From Symsagittifera roscoffensis (lineage: Eukaryota > Xenacoelomorpha > Acoela > Convolutidae): DNA of 64,000 bases. The notes under the pieces are model-generated. The model saw only the letters and a program-made list of their open reading frames with translations. It did no database searches and was not told where the DNA came from. Position 1 is the stretch's first letter. The number at the start of each line of letters is the position of its first letter. The translations under genes and the position numbers were made by a program. Location of the stretch: contig NC_087067.1 in NCBI RefSeq assembly GCF_963678635.1, forward strand, positions 39,080,379 to 39,144,378. The letters are read 5' to 3'. Positions 19,441 through 31,600 of this stretch are shown here, in pieces.

Positions 19441-21031
19441 CCATCCGGGTTTTACAGAGTTTTTTAGAATAGTCTTTCTGCAATTCAAAGGATGGATGAT
19501 GGACGTTGGTATTTGGCGAACATCATAATTCTTCTGGGTTCTCTTGTTAGAGAAGTTCCAGGTTCAATCGCTGTGTCTTCTCATGACAACGACTGGGTTT
19601 TCGCAACAAACTCAAATCTGATTTCAGAATGGTTGGCTATGACAGGTTTTTCTGTTCCATGTAGAGAACTTCTTTTGGGTTGACCTTGTCTGGGAATGGC
19701 GTGGAGATTGTGCGTGGAGGGGATGCCTGGTTACTCGGATCTGTACGTATACTTGAACATCGAGGTGGTCATTGTTCTAGTTCAATGAAGTCCTTTTCTG
19801 CGAAGTCAAGTCGTACTCTAAATCCTTTGAGTTGTGATTGTGGGCGGCATATTGATTGTGGTTGGCCATTCTTTTTCGAGTGTAGTGGGGTCATTTTGTC
19901 TTTGGATGTTCGTCTTTGGTGTTCTATGCTGATCTATATACTGCAAGGTATAATTTACACTTTATAAAATTTTTATTAGTTTGGTGTTTTAATTATGATT
20001 TTGGTTAGTTGTTTTCACAAAAGCTTTTTGTTTTAGTTCGGTTATTTTGAAGAGTTACTCACCCTTGAGTACCTCTTATTAAAAATAGAAGTGTGGTCAC
20101 AAAGCGTGGATGTAGCGCGGTGGGTTAGGCCGGCTATAGAGCATGCTCAGGACGTCCTCTCTGGTGGGTTAGGCCAGGAGTGGGAGTATGATTTCGTGCG
20201 GTTTCTGTGAGAGGTCCTGTTATGTGATAACGTTTTATGTTGGGTTTATTGTGGTTTTTCTTATGTTTCGTTGGTTGTGTCCTTTTTTCAAAAATCAAAT
20301 TGTTTTTGGTATGGGTTTGTCTTTCGACTTTTTTGTGTTTTATTATTTCTTTCTTAGACTTTATAATAGTCTTCAAAAGAATAAATTATCCAGTTTTAAA
20401 CTGGGTTAATCCGGTTTGGGTACCGTTGGTTTCCTTTTCTTAGTCATGCTGTTATTCTATGTGTTGTGGTGTTTAGTAAGCTGCGTTGGCTAGTTTTGTT
20501 TAGTATATAATTCCTTTCCAACCGGGTTAAAGGAAAGTTTGAAACTTGTTATCGTGTGTTAGAGTTGTTGAGTGTGAAAGCTTGAAACTGAAATTCATTA
20601 TTTAAACAATTCTTCGTGGGCGAGCTGTGCGAGTATGGATAGAATTCTTGTGCGAGTGAATGGAAATATCAAAAGGTTAGTACTGCATTTTCGTCTTATC
20701 AATTTACTACATAGAATTTCAATTTTACTGGTAGTTTTGGGGAAAAATTAAGTTACAAACTTTCATCATTATTAGAATTACTGCTTTTAGGGAAATAATT
20801 TATAAATTAATTTACTACATTTGTATGAACTTTATTTAATTTGGCTGGTGCAAAAGATTATTAGAGTTTTGAACAATTTGAAAAAGTTTTCTATTTTTTA
20901 TTTTTCTTTTGTGTATTTTGCAGATGATCGTGAGATGAAGACTAAAAATCAAAATGAGACATGGATAAAGAATGGTTAGTTTTTTTAATTTGAATTTATT
21001 AGTTAAGAATATGATAAATTATACTTACCTG
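19441..21031. other. Non-coding stretch 3' of copy 2 ORFs
   Basis: No gene is supported. It lies between the post-env ORF and the candidate LTR repeat and would be an unusually long 3' untranslated region if both belong to one element. GGTGGGTTAGGCC occurs twice (about 20119 and 20163); the first follows a sequence like a Pol III A box (TAGCGCGGTGG) but no B box is visible. Confidence 0.35.
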
Positions 21032-22840
21032 TTAGTCGTCAGGGAAAAAACCGTGGGGGAAGATGTCGTGTTTTATGTTGGAATTTGCTAGTAATTTTGC
21101 TAGTATGCGAATGATGTTTTTAGTTTGAAGCAGTGGCCAAAGCAATTGAAGTGCTTTAATGGTTTTTAGTTCTTCAGTGCCAACTGCAAAATCATAAGGT
21201 GTGTTTTGGATGAGATTATATAATTTGTGATTGTATTTAGTGTTGTGGATGAATTCTAATATTGGGATTTCTATAGGTTGAATAAATTCATGTGGGATAA
21301 GGAAGGGTCTGGATTCTTCTGCGTTGAAGGTCTTTGTGATGGGACAAAAAATATACATTTGGGTTATGGGATCATAATTGCGAAGAATACCGTGAAGGTT
21401 AGTATCTTTGATGCAATATGTGAAGTTAAGAAAAAATGGTGAAGTGTACTTAGAGTTAATAAATTGAAAACGGCGGTGTGGTTGTCTTGATGGAGTGTGT
21501 AGATCAAAGTGATTTTGTATGAAGCGATAATATGTATATGTGTGGGTTTGTTTAGTGCGTAACATAATATCGTGTGAGCAGTGCAAATCTCTTTCATGTG
21601 GTGCAAGGAAATGAAAGGTTAGTGAAAATAATTGAAATTTTTCTTTAAAACTTTCGTAAGATTGTGTGTCGGTTAGTGCTTCAGAAATGGTGTGATCGAA
21701 TTTGCGGTCAAATATATTGAGTGTAAATACATATGGTGTTTTGATGAAAAATTTTTCTGTGATTTGTGGGTTAGCGAAACGGTCATCATCTAAAAATTGG
21801 TCTTGGTTAGTTCGGATAATGTTGTGATCGTAATATTCTAGCGTGTATTCATTAGCTCGGGGTGCAGTGTATGTTTTGAGTGACTTTTTATATCCTATAT
21901 AAGTAAATTGTCTATGTGTTAGTGGTGTGGTGAGTTGATATAGCATATCTTTATTTCTTTCTATATCGATGTGAGTATTAGATAAAGGTAGGCAAAGGGG
22001 GTTAGTAAAATGATAATATGATGTCCAATGAAGTGTAGGCATTAAAACTTGTTCATCTACAAAATTACGTGTGTCGTTAGTGTCGTTAGGGGTGTTCAAG
22101 GTATACTGTGGAAATGAGGGTAGGGTGATGGCTAAAAAATCTTTCGTGTTAGTGTGATTTGGATGATTAATATATTCACGGGCTGTTCCTGGTTTTGTTG
22201 GAAATGGATGGTTCGGGAATTTTCTTTTGAAAGTGCGATAAGCTCTATTAGTGCTATTTGATGATTCGATGGATGTGGAGGATGGTGCTAATGATGCGGT
22301 ATAAGCTGAAGAGGGTGTAGGGGTAGGTGGGTTTAATGATTCTATTGTGGATGAAATCTGGTTTATAGTGGAACTTTCAAGGTGGAAGGGTTGTTGTTGT
22401 AGGGTGATAAAATTATCTAGTTCCTGGGAGATTTGGGGAGTATCTGGAGAATTGGATGATCGGTCTGAATGAAATGAAGAGTAGGTTGGGGTGACTTGTG
22501 AAGCATAAGAGGGTGTAGAAATCGATGGGAGTGTGTTATTTGGCGGGATTGGTTGAAAAGGGGGTTTTGAAAAAACTGAGGAGTTGGTTTGAAAATTATT
22601 GGATGGAGATGGTTCAGAGTCTGCAAATTCATCAGGGGTTTCAATATCTGGGTTATTGAGTTGTGAGATGGAGTATAAAACTGAGATATGTGAATTAGTG
22701 TCTGAATTCATGCCTGATGTTACATTATTGGTTGGGAAATCGGGTGGCGGGAAAGCAAAAAGTGGAATTATTGTAATTGGAGTGTTGAGGTTGGTTGGAT
22801 GGGAATTTGAGCGGTGTAGGGATCCAAGTTGTCGGCTCAT
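21032..22840 (-). CDS. Post-env ORF, full length (602 aa)
   Basis: The ATG at 22840 overlaps the env stop as ATGA, the same arrangement as in copy 1, pointing to termination-reinitiation or a separate mRNA. The first 215 residues are low-complexity (Pro, Ser, Thr, Asn, Phe) and look disordered. The remainder is more ordered and rich in Tyr, His, Phe and Ile, without an obvious signal peptide or membrane span. It ends with TAA/TGA-type stop at 21032. I do not recognise the family; standard Ty3/Gypsy elements lack such a gene. The intact length, no internal stop, contrasts with the stops elsewhere in the element. Confidence 0.7.
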   Translation of the reverse strand: MSRQLGSLHRSNSHPTNLNTPITIIPLFAFPPPDFPTNNVTSGMNSDTNSHISVLYSISQLNNPDIETPDEFADSEPSPSNNFQTNSSVFSKPPFQPIPPNNTLPSISTPSYASQVTPTYSSFHSDRSSNSPDTPQISQELDNFITLQQQPFHLESSTINQISSTIESLNPPTPTPSSAYTASLAPSSTSIESSNSTNRAYRTFKRKFPNHPFPTKPGTAREYINHPNHTNTKDFLAITLPSFPQYTLNTPNDTNDTRNFVDEQVLMPTLHWTSYYHFTNPLCLPLSNTHIDIERNKDMLYQLTTPLTHRQFTYIGYKKSLKTYTAPRANEYTLEYYDHNIIRTNQDQFLDDDRFANPQITEKFFIKTPYVFTLNIFDRKFDHTISEALTDTQSYESFKEKFQLFSLTFHFLAPHERDLHCSHDIMLRTKQTHTYTYYRFIQNHFDLHTPSRQPHRRFQFINSKYTSPFFLNFTYCIKDTNLHGILRNYDPITQMYIFCPITKTFNAEESRPFLIPHEFIQPIEIPILEFIHNTKYNHKLYNLIQNTPYDFAVGTEELKTIKALQLLWPLLQTKNIIRILAKLLANSNIKHDIFPHGFFPDD

Positions 22841-25336
22841 CGTGGGCTAAAAAAATTATTATTTTGAGACTGAAAAGCGGTGGTATGGGGTTGTTCGATA
22901 ATTTGTTCATATGTATTTTCATCTTGTGAATGATGTGTCATTATATGTTGTATGGGACTTTGTGATATGGTTGGTCTAAAATTTGGATTATGTGTTATTG
23001 CTAAATTTCGAAAATTTCGTGGGACTAGGGATAATGGATGGTTATGTGGTAGGGGTGGTAACTGTGGTGCTGTAGGCGTTATTTCTACATAGTTGTGTTC
23101 TTCGTCATATGTGTTCTGTCTTGTTGCTATTTTTGTGTTGTATTCTTTTATTTGTGCGTCTAAAAGAATTTTGTTTATTGATGAAGAAAAAATTCCAAAA
23201 AATTCTGCAAATAGTATGCGTGCTACACTTGCTTGTCTATTTACTTGTGTGTGTATAGTGCATGTATTATAGATTCCTTTTAAGAGTGAAAAAAGAAATC
23301 CAATAAAGTTAAACATTGCGTATAAAATAGTCAATTTTTCTAAAATGTAGTAGGGCCATCCTAGAAAATCAGAATTTCATTTTTTAGTGTAACAAAGCTA
23401 AAAAATATTTATAGGTGAAATATCTTGTGGTCTATATTTTTCACCGTTTAGATATATATAGTCTTTAATGTCCTTAAAATATCCGCTATAGTCTTGTGTA
23501 TAAATATCTGCAAATCCTGCGGTTTCGGCAAGTTTGCGTAAGTTTTGGTCAATTGATTGTCTTTGTATAGTGTCCATTTGTGTTAATAATTCTTGGAGTT
23601 GTTGTGTTCTAATGTGATGTTGGATATCGGATTTTGAATATATTCCAATTGATTTTAGGTCAATATTTGGGTTTCGAGCAATAGCTCTGATGCTTTCAGG
23701 TGAAAATTTTTTGAGTGATTGCATTAATGTGGGATATGGGGTAAGAAGATAATATTTATCTTCATCAGGGTTCAGTTGAACTACATTGTGGCTATTTTCT
23801 GATCCACATGGGACTGCGGTATCCCAAAAATAGGTTCGTCTTGAAAGCGTGTCAACGAAATGTACTTTATTCTTATAAAAGATAGGGATTCTTTTATAGC
23901 ATCGCTTATCTTCAAAAACATATAGTGGTGATATTTTTTTGGTACAGGTATAAAACCATAAAATGTTTCCTTCATAGTCTAAAAAATTTGATCTATTTCC
24001 TGATAGTAAATATCCTGCGTAGGGTATTTTTAATACTGCTAGTGCAAGTGATTGTAGGATTTGTGTCCTTTATAAATCGCATAATTGGTGAAGTGTTTCT
24101 AATTCAGAGAGTGACATTTCTTGAAAAATTTGGCTAATTGTGTAGTCTAATTTCATATCTAGGTGAATATCATAGTGGATGTTACCGAAATATGTACTAT
24201 TCATTAGTGATAGTTCTTGTAAACGTGTGCTTCTAGTGTCATGGGGCTTTAGATGTCCACCAGGTTGACTTTTACTTTTTTGAAAATCAACTGGTATATA
24301 TGATGTTCCTTCGTTTATAGGGTGACTTGTGGCGTATGGGTCGATTTTTACTTTTCCAGTGGTCATGTCGAATCTTTTTTCGTATTCAACTAATATCTCG
24401 GAGTATTGTGTTTTGTGAAGTGGATTTCTGTATTTACATGCAAGTTCTGTTTCTTGATATATTTGAAAACGTGTCAATTTATTTTCTATATTGTCTATGT
24501 TTCTAAAATTAGAACTTTGTCTTCGTGATGGATGGACTTGTTCATATGGAATTGATTGTATAAAATATTTTTCGTGAAATTTTATCATACGAGCGTGTAT
24601 TTTTGCTACTTGAAATGTTGTACATGTGTCTTCGGGGAACCAAACAATTGTTGCTTGTGTTCGTGTTGTAGGGTCACAATAGCCTTGATCGTTTTTACAA
24701 GGTAATCTAATTCCTTGATAGATCATGGTGTTGTCAGATAAATCGCGTGTGAGTTGTATTTTTTCGAGTTGTATTTTCCAATCGAAAAACATGATTTCTT
24801 GATATCCTTTATTTTTTGTGTCTGCTTTGCAGTTTGATGGGTCATTTATACCAATGTGTGGTATCCAGTGTTTATCGTGTATATCATAAGTTAATCTTCC
24901 ATGTGCGCCGTTGTATGGGTATTTTTCATCTAATTTTATATGTCCTTGATATCTTTCAAGTTCTGCTTGATGTACAGAATCTGCAAAAACTTGGAAATAT
25001 ACTAATTTTCTATCTGTGTTTTTATTTCTTGTGATATTGAGTCTTAGTAACTCGTTTTTACAATCTTCGGGATTGAGATGTAAAAGTCGTTCGATATTAC
25101 TCTGGTAGAATGATTCGTGGTCAAGTCGGTTTTTATTTCCATTTGAGACTTGTGAACAATGTACTTTCTTTTCGGAAAATGTTGCTGTGAATTTATATCC
25201 TATAACTGTTGTTGCTCGGGCTTTTGAATAAATTGTCGCTATTACATTTGTTGTTTCTATGGCTTGTGGTTCTGTTTCGCATTGTGATACTTGATTTATT
25301 GCATATTTGTGTAGTGTTTTTTGTTCGTTTTCTTCA
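22837..25336 (-). pseudogene. env: Envelope-like glycoprotein, copy 2, partial and broken
   Basis: This matches copy 1 env. The 5' end is lost in the gap. It shares the in-frame TAA at 24070-24072 with copy 1. It also has two single-base indels about 30 bases apart: one base missing near 23370 and one extra A in the run at 23400-23405; the shift produces a stop at once (near 23398) but the frame would otherwise be restored. The C-terminal membrane region (22837-23334) is otherwise conserved. Confidence 0.7.
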
Positions 25337-25536
25337 NNNNNNNNNNNNNNNNNNNNNNNNNNNNNNNNNNNNNNNNNNNNNNNNNNNNNNNNNNNNNNNN
25401 NNNNNNNNNNNNNNNNNNNNNNNNNNNNNNNNNNNNNNNNNNNNNNNNNNNNNNNNNNNNNNNNNNNNNNNNNNNNNNNNNNNNNNNNNNNNNNNNNNNN
25501 NNNNNNNNNNNNNNNNNNNNNNNNNNNNNNNNNNNN
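25337..25536. other. Assembly gap of 200 N
   Basis: Exactly 200 N bases. It hides the 5' part of retroelement copy 2 and possibly the first exon(s) and promoter of the TRPM-like gene. The true gap size is likely unknown. Confidence 0.98.
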
Positions 25537-25599
25537 CTGTTATAAAAAGCCGGAAAAGTCAAAAAGCGTACCATAATTTCTTTTCGGATAACCAGTTAG

Positions 25600-25689
25600 C
25601 CCCGGCGTTTATGCATCAAATTTTTCCCCAGTGAAGAGGACTCAGAGACATGTGCCGGTTGCAGTTACCCTGAAGACCAGCATATGAAG
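25600..25689 (+). CDS. TRPM-like exon 1 seen (N-terminal Cys motif)
   Basis: After an acceptor-like TTAG the frame reads about 30 residues and ends at AAG|GTAAGG. It contains CIKFFPSEEDSETCAGC and then QH, which fits the conserved TRPM N-terminal pattern C-x-x-F-x-P-S-x-x-D-x-x-x-C-x-C...QH. The exon ends in phase 0, matching both copies of the next exon. Its start is uncertain because of the nearby gap. Confidence 0.6.
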
Positions 25690-28600
25690 GTAAGGCGTTT
25701 TTACGTCACGTTTTATTTTCATTTTAATTTGGAGGTGATAATATTTATCATTTCATTCTTTTTTTGACATGAAATGACAAAATAGCACTTGCTATAGATG
25801 GATCGTGTTACTTATTACCCCCCACCCGATACCCTCCTATGGTAACTACTAAAGAACTTCCAATTGAACGATGTCATCGGTTAAAATATACAAATTTCCG
25901 TCTTTGTAACGAATTAATCCCCCTTTTTGATTATTGTTTTTAACCTATTATTTTTTTCAATATTCAAAAATCCCCATTATAATCCATTATTAACGATTAT
26001 AAATCCATTTTTTATTACAACATAATCGCCGATTTTTTTTGTTCATGAAATCCGTAAAAAATTGATTATTTTTTGCAAATATGAAATGTTTACTCTTCTT
26101 TTTGCACCGCGTTCTGCAAAATTAAAACCTGAACGAACCTGTTCATCACCACGTGTACCGACTTTCCCCAACTTAAGGCCCCAATACCCCTTCCACGTCC
26201 TCCCCTCCATCATACTCCATTCCAACCACCCCCCCCCCCCCATCACACCCCATTCTACATAATTTTTCTAAACTATTCTACAAAGATGTGAGCCTGATAA
26301 CAATTTATTTGTATTAATGTTAATTTTCCCCACAGAGACCCTAATATGCCACCCCAACTATCAAGCATCATTGCAGACCCCCAACACACACATCCTTCCA
26401 TCCCAATACCCCCCCCCCCCATCTCTATCCTCATCTCTCCCTTCACGCTTCACGTTTATCCCATCCCCCAGGGGGGTGGCTCCAAAACGGACTTTAACAA
26501 AATGGACTTCAAGTAGGTAGAAACTAGAAACAAAGAAATAAAAAATCATAAAAATTTCCATCAAATAATTTTGATAACTGATTACAACGCTTTTTGTTTC
26601 GCCAAAAAATTGTGGCGTTTATCTTCATTTTAAAATCATTATCAAACCACAGTAAAGAATTTTCTCTTGTATCAAATGTTGCACTTACTTTATATAGATT
26701 GTATACAGATTATACACAGATTATAAACAGATTATATAATTTCTATACAGAGTTTATTCAGAAAATATATACATTATATGTATATTATATACTGATTTCC
26801 TTAATGTTTTCCCCTCAACTAATACGAGTATAGAAAAACATGTTAAAAACAAGAAATTAGAAAAAAAAATCAAAACTATTCAAATATTTTGCCGCAAAAA
26901 CCAATTGTTCTAAGCTTTAATTCTAGTTTTGTATTAGTTTTAAAAATGTTGATGTCAAAAATTGAAATTTGAAAAAGTGTTGTGTAAAAGCATTTTTGTA
27001 GTCGCGAAAGACCTTAGGTTGCAAAACCCTCTAAGGGATCTCCTGAATCTTAATTTTTTTGCGGTAAATAAACCCCCTCAATTGGCTTAGCTATTCATAG
27101 CTCTGGCAACAGTTTTCCTGAGTTCTTTTTTGTTAACATTTCTGAGCAACATCAATCATTAACTTAAGTTTTTGAGGCGTAAAATAATTTTTCACTGCAC
27201 TTTTTATTGTTCAGGCGGTAGACGATGCAATTTATTTTGTAAATATTAAATGCAGGTTATCTACAGATTATCTAATGATTATATACAGATCATATAAAAT
27301 ATATATACAAATTTTATTATTTTAGTCGTTTGTTTTTACGCAGTTTTGACAAGTGGTTTATACGACTAGGTTTTCTTATAGGCAATGCAGCGTTAAATAT
27401 TGTACGACCGGCGGGAAAGTGTTTGTTTTTACGCTTCTATCTCTTACTACATGATAAAAACTTCGCATCCAAAAAATTCGAGAAATAAACTTTGCTGCAT
27501 TTAGTTTTCCTCGTATGAAATAGCAAATGGTTAATTTAAAAAAAGACTGATAATTAATACTCAGGTAAAAAACTAAAAAAAAAATTTTAAAAAAAACAAA
27601 TCGAATTGTAAAGAAAAATAATAGCTATGCGGAAGGATATGGGCATTTCCATCGTTTCATAAGAGTTTTTAATCACGAGTCACATATCATGCAAAAGCTA
27701 AGTTTTACTACTCACTTAACTTTGAAAACTATAGATATCAAAAAAAACACACCATAAAATTTGTATTGGGAAAAGAAAAGTGTAACAGGGTCATGAATTT
27801 ACTACTTGACAAAACTTCCTTCAAAAAATCTAGTTATAAATCTGACTGGTACCGGACATCCAGAGGTAGGAACCTCAGGGCCAATTGCAAAAATTTATAT
27901 TTAGCACTGAAAAAAATCAATCAAAAGACTTAAATTGGTGGTTTTAGAATGAAATTTTGCTATGTTTGTTTTAGGATCAAAATACTTCTTTAAAAAATTT
28001 TCCAGGGTAAAATTCCAGCAAAAAGCCGTGAACTAAGTTCGTCTTTTTTTTTAAAATCTCCCATATTCGAATTGAATTTTTTTTTAATCTCCCATATTCG
28101 AATTGAACAGCAAGACTACTTAAAAAATTCTATTGAATCTTCAAAAGTAATTAACAAAAATTAACTCTCTGTGTTAAGCGGCTGAGCATCCGAGAAAAAG
28201 TTAACCAAGCTGCATTCGATAAAAACTAAATGATTGCAAGGTTTGCTGCCTCTGATAGGCTTTAACGAATTTCCATATATCAAAGTTTGACATTTCGAGA
28301 CAGACTCGAAGCCAGGGCTGAATCCTTCAGGGGAACTTTTTGCCCCGAGGAGGTCATCAATGGTCTGGAAGTAGACGTTCCACACATCAATGTCGAATCG
28401 CGATATCTGTTTGGTCGAGTAAAAGGTTCAGGGTTGGGAATCGTAAAATTAGGGACTTCAAGCCGAAAATTTTCTCATTATTCATGAAATATGATTAATT
28501 TGAAAACATTTTTGAAGAATTTCTCACTTTCATTATCTTTCCTTATTAGTTCTGGCGTTTTAAATAAAAGTTAAGCCTCAAAATGATGTTTAAGAAAGTC

Positions 28601-31600
28601 GAAAAATCAAGCATGGTTGAAGGCAATTTTCTTGTTTATAGTTTGTGCATTTCCATAACCGGCTGATATTATTAACGGATGCTAATCCTGAGTGACTCAT
28701 TGTCATGAATAACGCTTTTTATGGACTAAACTTTGACTAAATTTTTGAAAAGCTACTTTGTACAGATGAAAATTAGTGATTTGAGGTGCTTATAAAGTTG
28801 AAACTCCGACCCTAAGTCACTTCGGCTTCAAGTCCCGTCGGCTTGTCGTCCTAGACCCTCTGGCTATCTCTCTTTAAGAATGAAGAAGCATAAATTCATC
28901 ACAATCAGAGCCACATCTCTCAATCTACTACACAACTCTTCCAGTAAAATTTCATCGCTATTTAACTTTTAACAAAATATTTCTCATAATTCATATATAA
29001 AATAGAGGCTTCCATAGTTCCAAAAAAGGAATGAGGTTGATTCCATAATCGACATTTTTATGCAACGAATAAAATTAGCGGGATTGTTTCTTCGAATGTT
29101 TTTAAGTATGTTTTTTGTAGTGTTGCAACAAATGCTCAAATAAAGAGTTCGAACGTTTGACACGAACATTCGAACGTTCAGTCGAATGTTGAACTTCCCA
29201 AAATTTCTGAGCAGCATTTTTTTTCACAAAAAACTGGAACCTTCGCAAAAAAATAATTGAAATAATCAATTTCGAGTCACGTAGTGAACAAATTCCAATT
29301 ATCGCACATGGTTCACTTCAATCATTTTGAACTGAATTAAATAAAAGCCGATGCGATTTTGATCTTTTTTCAACCAATTACAGAGCAGCATGAGTGAATT
29401 GCAAATACTTACACTCACATGACAACTTAGTTCTAGAACAATCTATATTCGAATGATGAAATTAGCATTCGAACGTCAATCTCGCGAATGAACGTTCGAA
29501 CGTTCGAACTATTGTTGCAACACTAGTTTTTTGATATAAAAATAGCAAACAAATCATTGCTATATCGGATTGGTAAGTTAAGTGTAGAAATTCGGTCGAT
29601 TCAAGGAAAAATTTAATTAACTAACTTACCAATCCGATATAGCAAGGAGTTTTAAAGGAGACTGCCGATACCCCCACGAGTTTGTTTACACTTCAGAAAG
29701 AATTTCTAAATTTGCATTGGCACTTTTGGTTTTATAGGATTAATTACCGCACATTTCAAAAATTAATTACCGCACTTTAGAAAATACCTCAATTATTCAG
29801 CTAAGCTGTGCTAGATCTTTGTTCGAATCATTGTGAAAAAAAACCAGCGAAAAAAATCGATAAGCAACTCAATAAATTTACCATTTTTAATTGACAATGA
29901 CTTGTCGGTAAGTTGAGTGTACTTGTTTTTGTTAGATTGAGTTTGCAGCACCTAGATGATTTACAAAGTTGTAAAATTTTTAATTATTAGACGAATTGCG
30001 CTTTTTAGGTTTTGGCTCCAGTAGAACGGTGGGCCGAAGCGAGTTTGAAATGGAAGGCAGAGTTTCACTTGAAGAACGAAGCATATTCGGACGAAACTCT
30101 CAAAATCCGATTAGTGGACGAACCAACAGGGATCGACAAAACAGCCAACTTGATGATAATCGCAAACAGTACCAACCCTGGCATGCCAGTACGAGTTTTG
30201 GTGGAAACTTGGAAAACACCGGTTCCAGATTTCATAGTGTCAGTGATCGGAACTGTACACCAAAGCCCAGTTACTCCGGATCAGTTCCAGATATTCAAGC
30301 GGGATTTCAATAAAGCGGTGTCTAGCAGTAATGTGTGGGTGATCGGAGGCGGTAGCCTACATGGAGTTGACAAACTTGTAACCGAAAGTCTGAAAGGTGA
30401 CTTTTCCGAACTGCAATTTAAAAGCCAAAAATAAAAATTTCGTAGAACTTGAGAGAAAGAAGAAACAGCAAAAAAAAAGAAAAAAAAACGTTGATTATCC
30501 AGCCTTTAAAATCCATTTTCAAGTTATATTGTTGTAATAATTACAGAAATATAATTCTTAGGCTAGTTTTCAATTGTTTTCATCACTGCTCGGTACGCAA
30601 AATGTACGAAATACCAAAAAATCGCCGAGACTCAATTTTTCAGATTTGCAGCTTCAATCGTGGATGGGTGTCAGCTCGAAACAGCTACACGTGATCGGAA
30701 TAGTGAACTGGGACTGTTTCGAGTCTAATCACGCAGCCAACAGGCTCTACTTTGGATCCGAATATCCCATGGAAAGGTTCAACTCAGAAGCTGTTTTTTC
30801 CTACTTTGTGAAGAAACGCAAACCAGATTGGGATGAACCTAACCAAAGACTATCGATGACCTTGAACCCTCTGTTCAGTAATTTCATCGCAGTTCAGGGT
30901 GGCGTGAAAGGAAAACTTCATCAGGAATTGCAACTAAGGTGAAGCAAACGTTTAACAGAGTCGAAGTGACTTCGGCTCTTTTTCCTTTCCCCCACCTGCG
31001 AAATTTTACATTACAATATTTGTTCACAAGGCCCGATTGTTATGAATAATTGCCATACGGAATACTTAGGCCATGACAAACATATTTGGTCTTCATACTT
31101 AATTTTTAAAACCATTTGTTACACCATTAAACTGATGCTCATTTGAGGTGGGGGCGGGGAGGGGGAGGAAAAAGAGCCATGATTTTACCCAAAAAATACA
31201 CTAGAAACAGCCTCAAGTTTACTTGGAAAACGCCACATATTGTCTCAATAATTCCCGGATAAACGTCCAAAAATTGCCCAAAAATCTCTCCAATCTTGCT
31301 TGGAAACAACATGCCACATTCAAACCCCACCCTGAGATTAGATCAATGATAAAGCGGTTTTTGGGTAATTACATTATGATACTAAAGCAATTATTTATGA
31401 TCGAAATTCAATCAAAATTTGATCAACGAGACAATTAAAATCCGTTTGAACAAAAATGTTTTATATGCTAAATTAATATTTACAGAATTGGAGTCGAGAA
31501 TATATTAACAAATCCCAATCCTGATTTGTCTCATCACAAGAAATTCAAATCCACTCCGCAGACGTTGCTGGTCCTAGGAGGAGATGTTGGAACCCTAGAT

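Larger units (their letters stand above)
19252..25336 (-). mobile_element. Retroelement copy 2, 3' part, ending in assembly gap
   Basis: Sequence from 21757 to 25336 matches copy 1 bases 1963 to about 5546 with only scattered differences, and copy 2 extends further 3' to the end of the post-env ORF at 21032. The 5' part (gag, pol, leader) is missing because of the gap at 25337. The 3' boundary at the 190-bp repeat is tentative. Both copies have the same orientation, so they form a head-to-tail pair. Confidence 0.75.

Noticed and set aside
25209-25634. ORFs crossing the N run
   Set aside because: They exist only because unknown bases carry no stop codons.
26043-26564. Gly/Trp-rich and Pro/Ser-rich ORFs on both strands
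   Set aside because: They come from poly-C and CT-rich runs in the intron.
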